Shown here piece by piece: positions 47,392 to 55,004 of a stretch of 64,000 nucleotides of DNA (positions are counted from its first letter, which is position 1; each line of letters opens with the position of its first letter). The notes under the pieces were generated by a model. The model made no database searches. It had not been told where the DNA came from and saw only the letters and a program-made list of their open reading frames with translations. Made by a program: the position numbers and the translations under genes. The DNA lies in NCBI RefSeq assembly GCF_001580615.1, contig NZ_LHZC01000056.1:186001-250000 (forward strand), in the 5' to 3' direction. The DNA comes from Acetobacter malorum (GTDB lineage: Bacteria > Pseudomonadota > Alphaproteobacteria > Acetobacterales > Acetobacteraceae).

Positions 47392-48276
47392 ATGTCTCAA
47401 ACGTCCCTTCCCCAGCGCATGGCTCGCAATGTTCCAACTGAACTTCTGCGGTCTTTCGTCGCCATTGTGGAAGCTGGCTCCATGGCGCAGGCGACCGAGA
47501 CAATCTTCCTCACTCAATCCGCCCTGAGCCTGCAGATGAAACGGCTGGAAGATGTACTCCAACAGAAGCTCTTCCGCCGGGATGGACGAAAGCTGGTTCT
47601 CACACCAGCGGGAGAGGAACTCGTGGCCTATGCGCGGCAGCTCCTCGCCCTCAATGACCGGATCATGCACAAGCTTGGCCACGTTGCAGAGCCGGAACCG
47701 ATCACAATTGGTATGGTGCAGGATTTTGCCGACACCATTCTTCCTGATGTTCTGGCGCGTTTCCGGCTCGAACATCCGCGTTGCAGACTGACGGTCCGTG
47801 TTGGCGGATCAACGGAACTGCTGGAGATGTTTGATCGCTCCCGACTGGATATCGTGCTGTGCCTGGGTCAGCACGGAGATCGCCCCAACTCCTCCTGGCG
47901 CATTGTTGGGCAGGACAGAATGGTCTGGATTGGAGATCCCGGCGTTCTGGATCAATCTGAGATTCCACTCGTCCTTCTCGAGCCACCTTGCCGGTTCCGT
48001 GAAGCGGCACTCAGAACCCTTGCAAAAGCACGCCGAGACTACCGCATCGTGCTTGAAACCCCTCACCTTCCAGCCATGCGTGCTGGTGTCCGGAGCGGAC
48101 TTGGCGCAAGCTGCCGAACACGTCGTTTCGCGACGTCAGAAGGACTCTCCATTTTACCAATGGGTATCCTGCCAGAAGTCCCGGAAATCGAAACCATTCT
48201 GGTGCAAAGAAACGGTCTGTCCGAAGCTGCGCAGGATCTTGCGGAACTTCTGACAGAGGCGACTGCGGATCAATGA
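47392..48276 (+). CDS. LysR-type transcriptional regulator of the organosulfur island
   Basis: 294 residues from ATG 47392 (GGAG seven bases before); other ATGs at 47368 and 47419 are in frame. The helix-turn-helix (ATETIFLTQSALSLQMKRLE, then RRDGRKLVLTPAGEEL) is canonical. The effector domain is intact, ending GILPEVPEIETIL. It is divergent from the SsuD-like gene and upstream of the redoxin/flavin reductase/importer set. It is the only regulator gene in the island, and so the likely sulfur-limitation or substrate-sensing activator. Confidence 0.92.
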   Translation: MSQTSLPQRMARNVPTELLRSFVAIVEAGSMAQATETIFLTQSALSLQMKRLEDVLQQKLFRRDGRKLVLTPAGEELVAYARQLLALNDRIMHKLGHVAEPEPITIGMVQDFADTILPDVLARFRLEHPRCRLTVRVGGSTELLEMFDRSRLDIVLCLGQHGDRPNSSWRIVGQDRMVWIGDPGVLDQSEIPLVLLEPPCRFREAALRTLAKARRDYRIVLETPHLPAMRAGVRSGLGASCRTRRFATSEGLSILPMGILPEVPEIETILVQRNGLSEAAQDLAELLTEATADQ

Positions 48277-48373
48277 CCACTCACAAATTGTCACATAAGA
48301 AAAACTCTTTGGAAACCATGCCCGGTTCTCCCGCATGGTAGGGACGTCAGGTCACCCTTAGGGTCTATTGAGC

Positions 48374-49060
48374 ATGAACACTCTCTCTTCTTCCCTCCAA
48401 AGCCGCTATGAAGCCCTTGAGGCCGAACGTCGCAGAACGTGGTCTTCTGAGGCGCTGGCTGGAAATATCGCGCAACGGGAGGCTCTTGTCCGGGCCCAGC
48501 CCGAGACAACGCATGTTAAAGTAGGTGACGTCCTCTCGCCCCATGTACTTTTGGACGCAGACGGCACTACGATTTCACTCGATGACCTGACGTCTGCAGG
48601 GCCAGCTGTAGTGGTCTTTTTCAGGTTCGCAGGCTGTCCCGCGTGTAATATTGCGCTGCCTTACTATGCAGAAACACTAGCTCCTGTTCTGAAAGCCGCA
48701 GGTATCCCACTAGTCGCAGTCTCTTCACAGCCTTTTCCAGAACTCGACAGCATCAGAACGCGAAATGACTTACCTTTCCCGATCCTGAACGATCCGGAAC
48801 TAGCCCTGTCTCACGCTCTGGGCATTACGTATCTCTTTGATGAGAGCGCACGAGACGCCGCGATTGCTAAAGGAGACCGAAGCGAAGCCCTGAACGGAAC
48901 GTCACGCTGGGAACTTCCAAAACCCACCATTCTTGTTCTCGGCCCCGGCCGCACCGTGAGCTTTATCGACATCTCACCTGACTGGATGCGCAGAACCGAA
49001 ACTTCAGTCGTGCTGACAGCACTTGGGCTTAAAAACAAAGGTGTTTATCATGCTGCATGA
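48374..49060 (+). CDS. Redoxin/AhpC-TSA-like protein with CPAC motif
   Basis: 228 residues; TTG 48368 is an alternative start. Residues from about 50 form a thioredoxin-like fold: VGDVLSPHVLLDADGTTISL, then VVFFRFAGCPACNIALPYYA with a CxxC (CPAC) where peroxiredoxins have a single peroxidatic Cys. The following VSSQPFPELDSIRTR matches the peroxiredoxin-like family (AhpC/TSA or DUF899-like). Likely a thiol peroxidase or disulfide reductase protecting flavin chemistry, which leaks peroxide. It overlaps the flavin reductase start by 11 bp, in line with a shared operon. Confidence 0.8.
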   Translation: MNTLSSSLQSRYEALEAERRRTWSSEALAGNIAQREALVRAQPETTHVKVGDVLSPHVLLDADGTTISLDDLTSAGPAVVVFFRFAGCPACNIALPYYAETLAPVLKAAGIPLVAVSSQPFPELDSIRTRNDLPFPILNDPELALSHALGITYLFDESARDAAIAKGDRSEALNGTSRWELPKPTILVLGPGRTVSFIDISPDWMRRTETSVVLTALGLKNKGVYHAA

Positions 49061-49595
49061 CACCACAATCCTGTTTCCGCAAAACACCTTTGAAGCGCCA
49101 GGTGTCAGTAAGGAGCAGTTTCGAGAGGCCATGAGTCTGCTTGGGGCTCCTGTGGTTCTCGTCACAACTCACGGCCCTGGAGGACGTCAGGGACTAACAG
49201 TTTCTGCCATCAGCAGTGTCAGTGATGCGCCACCCACCGTGTTGGTGTGTCTTAACCGTAATAATCGCTCCCATCAGGCGTTTCTGCAAAACGGTGTCAT
49301 CGGAATCAGTGTGCTGTCGCCCGTTCATCATGATCTGGCGCGAATTTTTTCCAGCCGCTCTGTAGCGCCTGATGAAAAATTCGCACAAGGCAACTGGGTC
49401 ATTGGTGATACGGGATCAGCGCTGCTCGCAGACGCCCTTGTCACACTCGATTGCGAAATTGACGCCATTCATAGCGCCGGCACGCACGATGTCCTGTTCT
49501 GTGCCGTCAAATCCATTTCTACCAGCGCAGACGCCGAACAGGGACTTGCCTGGTTCTCTCATAATTTTCACCCTCTGCCCGTCAAACGGGCCTGA
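49050..49595 (+). CDS. Flavin reductase (HpaC/FMN-binding split barrel family)
   Basis: 181 residues from ATG 49050 (AAAGG in front). It is a split beta-barrel: AMSLLGAPVVLVTTHGPGG, GLTVSAISSVSDAPPTVLVC, RNNRSHQAFLQNG, FAQGNWVIGD and the C-terminal WFSHNFHPL. It reduces FMN with NAD(P)H and supplies FMNH2 for the LLM and SfnC-like monooxygenases of the island. The family is that of HpaC/DszD rather than E. coli SsuE, which has a flavodoxin fold. Confidence 0.88.
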   Translation: MLHDTTILFPQNTFEAPGVSKEQFREAMSLLGAPVVLVTTHGPGGRQGLTVSAISSVSDAPPTVLVCLNRNNRSHQAFLQNGVIGISVLSPVHHDLARIFSSRSVAPDEKFAQGNWVIGDTGSALLADALVTLDCEIDAIHSAGTHDVLFCAVKSISTSADAEQGLAWFSHNFHPLPVKRA

Positions 49596-49618
49596 CTGAT
49601 TTTTCAGGGTCATTATTA

Positions 49619-50695
49619 ATGTCCAATGCGTTTCATCCCTCACGCCGTATTATCCTGACTGGATCTCTGGCAAGTCTATCCGCTTTAAGCGTGTATGGAC
49701 GCGCCTTCGCACAAGCCATGGATCATATGGATATGGGAGGACCGCAAACTGCATGTCAGGCTACCGCACCTGTAACTGTCGAACCCATTCCGCGCCCACC
49801 TCGCAACCTAACGATCGCATGGAATGAAGCCTCGATCTGCACTGCGGCCGTTCCCGTTGCGAAGGAGAAAGGATTTTTCAAAAAATACAATCTGGACGTC
49901 GATTACGTCAATTTTGCGGGGGCGACTGACCAGCTTCTTGAGGCGCTTTCAACCGGCAAGGCTGATGGAGCACCGGGCATGGCCCTTCGTTGGCTAAAGC
50001 CACTCCAGCAGGGTTTTGACGTCAAGCTCGTGGCTGGATTGCACGCTGGTTGCATGTATCTCATGACGGCTCCGTCTACTGGAATCAAAACGCTTGTGGA
50101 CCTGAAAGGCAAGACCGTTGGAGTAACGGATATTGGTGGGCCAGACCGGAATTTCTTCAGCATTCGCCTGAAAGAAGCCGGGATCGATCCCGAAACGGAT
50201 GTTCAATGGAAGCAGTTTCCAGCCGATCTGTTGCCTCTAGCCCTACAACGTGGAGACATTCAGGCCATTTCAGATGCCGATCCGTTCTCTTATCCGCAGC
50301 GGCGCCAGTTCGGCCTTTTGGATATTGATAACAACATGAAGGGCGAATGGGCTCATCTGACATGCTGCGTCATCGGGTTACGCGGTAGTCTCATCCGGAA
50401 TGAGCCAAAAGTCGCGGCGGCTGTCACGCGAGCGATCATGGAAGCTGGCGCCTGGCTGGCCTGCAACACTGAGGAAGCAGCCACCATTTTCCAGCCTTAT
50501 GCCCCTAAAGCAAATATCAAGGATCTGACGGCCATGCTTCAGATGCAGGGCCATCACCACCAGACACTAACCGGTAATTTCAGGCAGGAAATTATCCGTT
50601 ATGCAGAAGCGCTCAAGCAGATTGGTGTTTTTCGCCCCTCTCTGGACACTGAACGCTATGCACAGCGTGTCACGCAGGACCTGTTCAGCTTATGA
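49619..50695 (+). CDS. ABC substrate-binding protein, NitT/TauT family
   Basis: 358 residues with a Tat signal (SRRIILTGSLASLSALS). After the expected cleavage near AFAQ, an unusual His/Met-rich segment DHMDMGGPQTACQ precedes the fold. NLTIAWNEASICTAAVPVAK, FFKKYNLDVDYVNFAGATDQ and KTLVDLKGKTVGVTDIGGPD show the NMT1-like domain. It heads the importer completed by the next two genes, whose starts overlap (50692, 51681). Nitrogen-, sulfonate- or nitrile-like ligands are all possible. Confidence 0.85.
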   Translation: MSNAFHPSRRIILTGSLASLSALSVYGRAFAQAMDHMDMGGPQTACQATAPVTVEPIPRPPRNLTIAWNEASICTAAVPVAKEKGFFKKYNLDVDYVNFAGATDQLLEALSTGKADGAPGMALRWLKPLQQGFDVKLVAGLHAGCMYLMTAPSTGIKTLVDLKGKTVGVTDIGGPDRNFFSIRLKEAGIDPETDVQWKQFPADLLPLALQRGDIQAISDADPFSYPQRRQFGLLDIDNNMKGEWAHLTCCVIGLRGSLIRNEPKVAAAVTRAIMEAGAWLACNTEEAATIFQPYAPKANIKDLTAMLQMQGHHHQTLTGNFRQEIIRYAEALKQIGVFRPSLDTERYAQRVTQDLFSL

Positions 50696-51687
50696 GCAAC
50701 GCGCAGACTATGCTGGGCAACTCCAACGCTTTGGAGGGAGGCGCCGAAACAACGAACACTCGCTTCAAACCCAAGCAGTTCTGGCGTCAGGCCGCAGGAC
50801 CCGCATGGCTGCTGTCAGCACTCATAACATGGAAATGGCCGGATGCGGATGACTTCCCTGCCACCAACCAGCTTGCCGCCTTTCTCCTCGCGACAGGCCT
50901 TGTGCTGATCGCTCTCGCAGCAGCGGGCCGACTGAAAGACCGCGCGCCGTGGGCTTTCGTTCTCGGGTTAGGCCTGGGCGTATGGGAACTCATGCAGGCA
51001 AAGCTCCTGCTTCTTCCACGACCATTTTTTGGAACACCACAGGACCTGCTTGATGTCTTTCTGACTGACTGGAAACGCCTTGGAAACAGTCTATTCCACT
51101 CCCTGCTTCTGCTGGCAGGAGGATATCTCCCCGGTTCCATTCTCGGGATTATTATTGGTGTTGCATTGGGGCGCTCTCAGCATGTCCGTTACTGGGTTCG
51201 ACCTGTCATGCGGGTTATCGGGCCGTTACCGCCTGTAGCACTTCTGCCACTGGCATTTGTCGTCATTCCCTCGGCCCGCTGGGCTGGTGAGGCTCTCATG
51301 GCCCTTGCAGCGGGTTTTCCGGTCGCTATCCTGACATGGTCCGGCGTGTCCGCGGTCGATCCCGCCTATTACGATGTTGCCAGAACAATGGGGGCAAAAA
51401 ATCGCTTTCTGGTTCTTCGCGTGGCACTTCCCGCCGCAACACCACAGATTTTTGTTGGGCTGTTCATGGGGCTAGGCGCGTCTTTCGCCATGCTCGTCGT
51501 GGCAGAAATGCTGGGCGTTAAATCAGGACTGGGGTTCTACATGCAATGGGCTCAGGGATGGGCCGCCTACCCAAACATGTATGCCGCCCTGTTCGTCATG
51601 TCCCTGATGTGCACCACTCTCATGACAGTGTTGTTCAAGCTCAGAGACCATCTTCTCAAATGGCAGAAGGACGGCCTCAAATGGTAA
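50692..51687 (+). CDS. ABC transporter permease, SsuC-like
   Basis: 331 residues, longer than typical SsuC by an N-terminal segment (AGPAWLLSALITWKWPDADD) with two additional hydrophobic stretches before the core permease starts near residue 115. Core loop VARTMGAKNRFLVLRVALPA carries the coupling motif. Overlaps both neighbours (ATGA at 50692, ATG 51681). Forms an importer with the ATPase and the binding protein at 49619. Confidence 0.9.
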   Translation: MSNAQTMLGNSNALEGGAETTNTRFKPKQFWRQAAGPAWLLSALITWKWPDADDFPATNQLAAFLLATGLVLIALAAAGRLKDRAPWAFVLGLGLGVWELMQAKLLLLPRPFFGTPQDLLDVFLTDWKRLGNSLFHSLLLLAGGYLPGSILGIIIGVALGRSQHVRYWVRPVMRVIGPLPPVALLPLAFVVIPSARWAGEALMALAAGFPVAILTWSGVSAVDPAYYDVARTMGAKNRFLVLRVALPAATPQIFVGLFMGLGASFAMLVVAEMLGVKSGLGFYMQWAQGWAAYPNMYAALFVMSLMCTTLMTVLFKLRDHLLKWQKDGLKW

Positions 51688-52466
51688 ACTCCACTCAGCG
51701 AGAGGCACCTCTTGCTTTGACATTATCTCATCTCCATCACAGCTATGACACGCCATCAGGCTCCCGGCCTGTTCTGGACGATGTAAGCCTTGATGTAGAA
51801 CCGGGCGAGTTTGTGGCTTTGATCGGCCCATCCGGATGCGGAAAGTCCACCCTTTTGCGGTTGGTCGCGGGGCTCGAAACTCCGGATGCGGGAACGCTTC
51901 TTGCCGATGGTACGCCCATTACGGAACCTCATCCCAGCCGCATCATTATGTTTCAGGATCCTACTCTTTATCCTTGGCGGACCGTCCGCGGCAACATATC
52001 TCTTGGGCCAGATATTCACGGAGAAAAAAATCCGGAGGCTGTCACGGCAGCTATCCGCCTTGTCGGGCTCGAAGAATTCTCCAGGGCGTGGCCTCATCAA
52101 CTGTCTGGCGGCATGGCCCAGCGTGTGGCGCTGGCACGCGCCCTGATCAACAGCCCCCGTCTGCTTATTCTTGACGAACCCCTCGGAAAGCTCGACAGCC
52201 TAACCCGGTTCGCCATGCAGACGGAGCTTTTCCGCATCTGGAAGAGTCAGGGTTTCACAGCTCTGATGGTCACCCATGACGTGGAAGAAGCCTTGCTTCT
52301 CGCCTCGCGCGTCCTTGTCTTCAGTCCGAGACCTGCCCGCATTCTGGCCGACATCCATGTAGACTGGCCGGAACCACGGCACCGTGAGAATCCACGCCTT
52401 CAGGAACTGCGCGCTCATATCCTCGAACAGCTTGAGACCGGTATTTCTCCTCTTTCCCTCGCCTGA
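51681..52466 (+). CDS. ABC transporter ATP-binding protein, SsuB-like
   Basis: 261 residues from ATG 51681. Walker [10 protein letters not shown] (49-57), signature LSGGM (141-145), Walker B LLILDEP (161-167), H-loop VTHDVEEA. The tail [20 protein letters not shown] matches sulfonate/taurine importers. Overlaps the permease stop by seven bases. Two binding-protein genes flank the operon (49619 and 52626), so the transporter may accept more than one. Confidence 0.92.
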   Translation: MVNSTQREAPLALTLSHLHHSYDTPSGSRPVLDDVSLDVEPGEFVALIGPSGCGKSTLLRLVAGLETPDAGTLLADGTPITEPHPSRIIMFQDPTLYPWRTVRGNISLGPDIHGEKNPEAVTAAIRLVGLEEFSRAWPHQLSGGMAQRVALARALINSPRLLILDEPLGKLDSLTRFAMQTELFRIWKSQGFTALMVTHDVEEALLLASRVLVFSPRPARILADIHVDWPEPRHRENPRLQELRAHILEQLETGISPLSLA

Positions 52467-52625
52467 CCTAACACGCACAGAAGAACCGACAGACGGCCGC
52501 CCATCCCTCTTTCTGACAGGCAGGGAAAATCAAATAATTCAAAATACATTGATAAAACTATCTCATTTTGCGCTGTTTTCTTTTCCTGATGAGATCGGAT
52601 GCTCTGTTTTTGACAAGGATCACCA

Positions 52626-53567
52626 ATGCTTCTCAGCCGTCGTGTCTTTTTCTCCGGCCTCTCTTCGGCAACCAGCGCATATCTGCTGTCCCGCTCCCAG
52701 GCCCTTGCTGCAACTCCGCTGCATGTCGGTGATCAAAAAGGTGGGGCGCAGGCACTCATTACTGCTGCAGGACTGACATCCCAGTCGCCCGTCTCGTTGC
52801 AGTGGAGCCTGTTTGCCGGAGCTCCGATGCTGATTCAGGCCCTGACGGCAGGCGCCGTAAATGTAGGCGTAATCGGCGACGCGCCTCTCGTTTTCGCTCA
52901 GGCTGGCGGCAGCCCGATTAAGGCCGTAGCGGCCATTCAGACTGATGGCACCATGACTGCAATCGTGGTTCGCAAGGATAGTCCCATCCGCAGCATACAG
53001 GATCTCAAAGGACTCTCCATCGCCACACTGAAAAGCCAGACAGGACATTATCTTACGCTCGCAGCGCTGCGTGACGCTGGAATGCAGGATGGCGATGTCC
53101 GCTTCGTCTTTGTTCCCCCCACAGCTGCAAAAATGGCTTTGCAAAATGGCAACGTCGATGCCTGGGCAACATGGGGACCTTATATCGCAGACGCCAAGAT
53201 CCATGACGGGGCACGGGAAATTGTGAATGGTGGGCGCCTGATGAGCGGTCTGAGCTATGTTGTTGCTACAGACGAAGCACTTCAGAGCCAGCGAAACGAT
53301 ATCATCGCCTATAGCAAACTTCTGAGGGACGGCCATCGGTGGGCACTGACCCACGCAGAAGATTACGCCGTGGCCTGGAGCAGGGAAACGGGGCTCTCTC
53401 TCCCAGTCGCACGCGAAGTCGTCCGAACATCGATGGCATCCATTACACCCATCACTCCAGACATCATTGGGAAACAGCAGGGTGTTTCCGACTTCATGAC
53501 TGCAACAAAAATGATTCCAGGTTCATGGAACGCGAAAGCTGTGACCGATTCAACCATAGCATTCTAG
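52626..53567 (+). CDS. ABC substrate-binding protein, SsuA-like
   Basis: 313 residues. Start LSRRVFFSGLSSATSAYLLS is a Tat-type signal, cleavage near ALA. The mature part PLHVGDQKGGAQALITAAG, AGAVNVGVIGDAPLVFAQAG and DAWATWGPYIADA is nearly the same pattern as the protein at 40740, including the WATWxPY hinge. It lies between an ABC operon and an LLM monooxygenase, 12 bp before the latter, and probably delivers that enzyme's substrate. The 159-bp gap before it is A/T rich with no gene. Confidence 0.9.
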   Translation: MLLSRRVFFSGLSSATSAYLLSRSQALAATPLHVGDQKGGAQALITAAGLTSQSPVSLQWSLFAGAPMLIQALTAGAVNVGVIGDAPLVFAQAGGSPIKAVAAIQTDGTMTAIVVRKDSPIRSIQDLKGLSIATLKSQTGHYLTLAALRDAGMQDGDVRFVFVPPTAAKMALQNGNVDAWATWGPYIADAKIHDGAREIVNGGRLMSGLSYVVATDEALQSQRNDIIAYSKLLRDGHRWALTHAEDYAVAWSRETGLSLPVAREVVRTSMASITPITPDIIGKQQGVSDFMTATKMIPGSWNAKAVTDSTIAF

Positions 53568-53579
53568 GGTATTTCTATC

Positions 53580-54902
53580 ATGACCGCTTCACGCAGCACA
53601 CGCGCGCCCTTCGCTCTCGGAGCCTATTTTACCGGCTCAGCCACAAACGGAGACGCCTGGCGAGCACCGGAAGAAGACATCGACGCTGACCTTTCGTTTG
53701 AACGATATCGTGACTATGTCGCCACTCTGGAAAAAGGACGCTTCGACGCCATTTTTCTTTATGACAATGTCCTCCCCATCCCTGACCCTTCGCACATCGC
53801 ACGCACACCGGCCCTTGCACGCTGGGACACTTTCACCCTGCTTAGTGCACTGGCCGTTACGTCTTCTCACATCGGCCTAATCGGAACGGCCTCAACGACC
53901 TTTAATGAACCTTATAATATCGCACGGCGCATCGCCTCGCTTGATGTTCTGAGCGGCGGACGCGCAGGGTGGAATGTCGTCACGGCCACAGGAGGTGGCG
54001 AGAACTTCAACCTGGCCTCCCATGTCGATCATGCACTACGCTATGAACGTGCCCATGAGTTTGTCGATGTCGTTAAAGGATTGTGGAGAAGCCTCGAACC
54101 AGAGGCTTTTATACGTGATAAGGAAAGTGGCGTGTGGCTCGACCCTTCCCGCGTTCACCCCTTGAATCATAAAGGGCGTTGCTTTCAGGTGGCAGGCCCG
54201 CTCAATTCTCCGCCCCCTGTTCAGCGTCCCCCCATTCTTGCACAGGCCGGCGCGTCAGGCGCCGGAAAGGAACTGGCCGCCCGCATAGGCGAAATCATCT
54301 ATACAGCCGAATATGATGTGGACGCCGGTCGCGCCTACCGCTCCGATGTTCTTGATAGAGCAGCCCGCTATAGGCGTGATGACCGACATGTCCGCATTCT
54401 ACCGGGTCTTGCACCTATTGTCGGAAGAACAGAAAGCGAAGCACGCGAAAAATTCGAGCGCTATCAGACCTATCTCGACAAGGCCGACGTTCTCCGATCC
54501 ATCTCGTCCTATTCCAGTCTTGGAACCGATCTTTCGCAGTGGCCTGAAGACAGACCGGTCGAGCTGGACTCCATCGTGGAAACCAACAGCCACAAAAGTC
54601 GACAATCACTAATTGTAGACTGGATCCGGAAAACCCGCCCGACAGTCAAAGACATTCTCCATCATTTTACGCGCGGCGGGCATCGTCTTCTGGTAGGCAC
54701 CCCAACATCTATCGTCGATGAAATTGAGGAATGGTATCATTCTGGTGCCTGTGACGGTTTTAATATCATGTTCACATCTGCACCCGATGGTATCAATGAT
54801 TTTGTGGAACTGGTCATTCCGGAGCTGCAGCGAAGAGGACTGACCCGCCAATCCTATGAAAGTCGTAACCTAAGAGAAAGTCTGCAAATTCCTGCCACAT
54901 GA
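53580..54902 (+). CDS. LLM flavin-dependent monooxygenase (NtaA/SnaA/DszA family)
   Basis: 440 residues, same length and branch as the enzyme at 36645. Motifs: FDAIFLYDNVLPIPDP, SHIGLIGTASTTFNEPYNIA, GGRAGWNVVTATGGGE, the LNHKGRCFQVAGPLN insertion, ILAQAGASGAGKELAARIGE, LLVGTPTSIVDEIEEWY. It needs FMNH2. Together with the SsuA-like gene before it and the receptor after it, this forms a mirrored version of the 33169-37967 set, probably acting on a related sulfur compound. Confidence 0.9.
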   Translation: MTASRSTRAPFALGAYFTGSATNGDAWRAPEEDIDADLSFERYRDYVATLEKGRFDAIFLYDNVLPIPDPSHIARTPALARWDTFTLLSALAVTSSHIGLIGTASTTFNEPYNIARRIASLDVLSGGRAGWNVVTATGGGENFNLASHVDHALRYERAHEFVDVVKGLWRSLEPEAFIRDKESGVWLDPSRVHPLNHKGRCFQVAGPLNSPPPVQRPPILAQAGASGAGKELAARIGEIIYTAEYDVDAGRAYRSDVLDRAARYRRDDRHVRILPGLAPIVGRTESEAREKFERYQTYLDKADVLRSISSYSSLGTDLSQWPEDRPVELDSIVETNSHKSRQSLIVDWIRKTRPTVKDILHHFTRGGHRLLVGTPTSIVDEIEEWYHSGACDGFNIMFTSAPDGINDFVELVIPELQRRGLTRQSYESRNLRESLQIPAT

Positions 54903-55004
54903 AACAAGCGTTGGAAAACTGTATTCTTTGAAAATCTCATTTGTTATTTCAGAACGAAACAAACATCTTTTCATAATATCTTTATAAAACTCTGGTAAAA
55001 TGCA

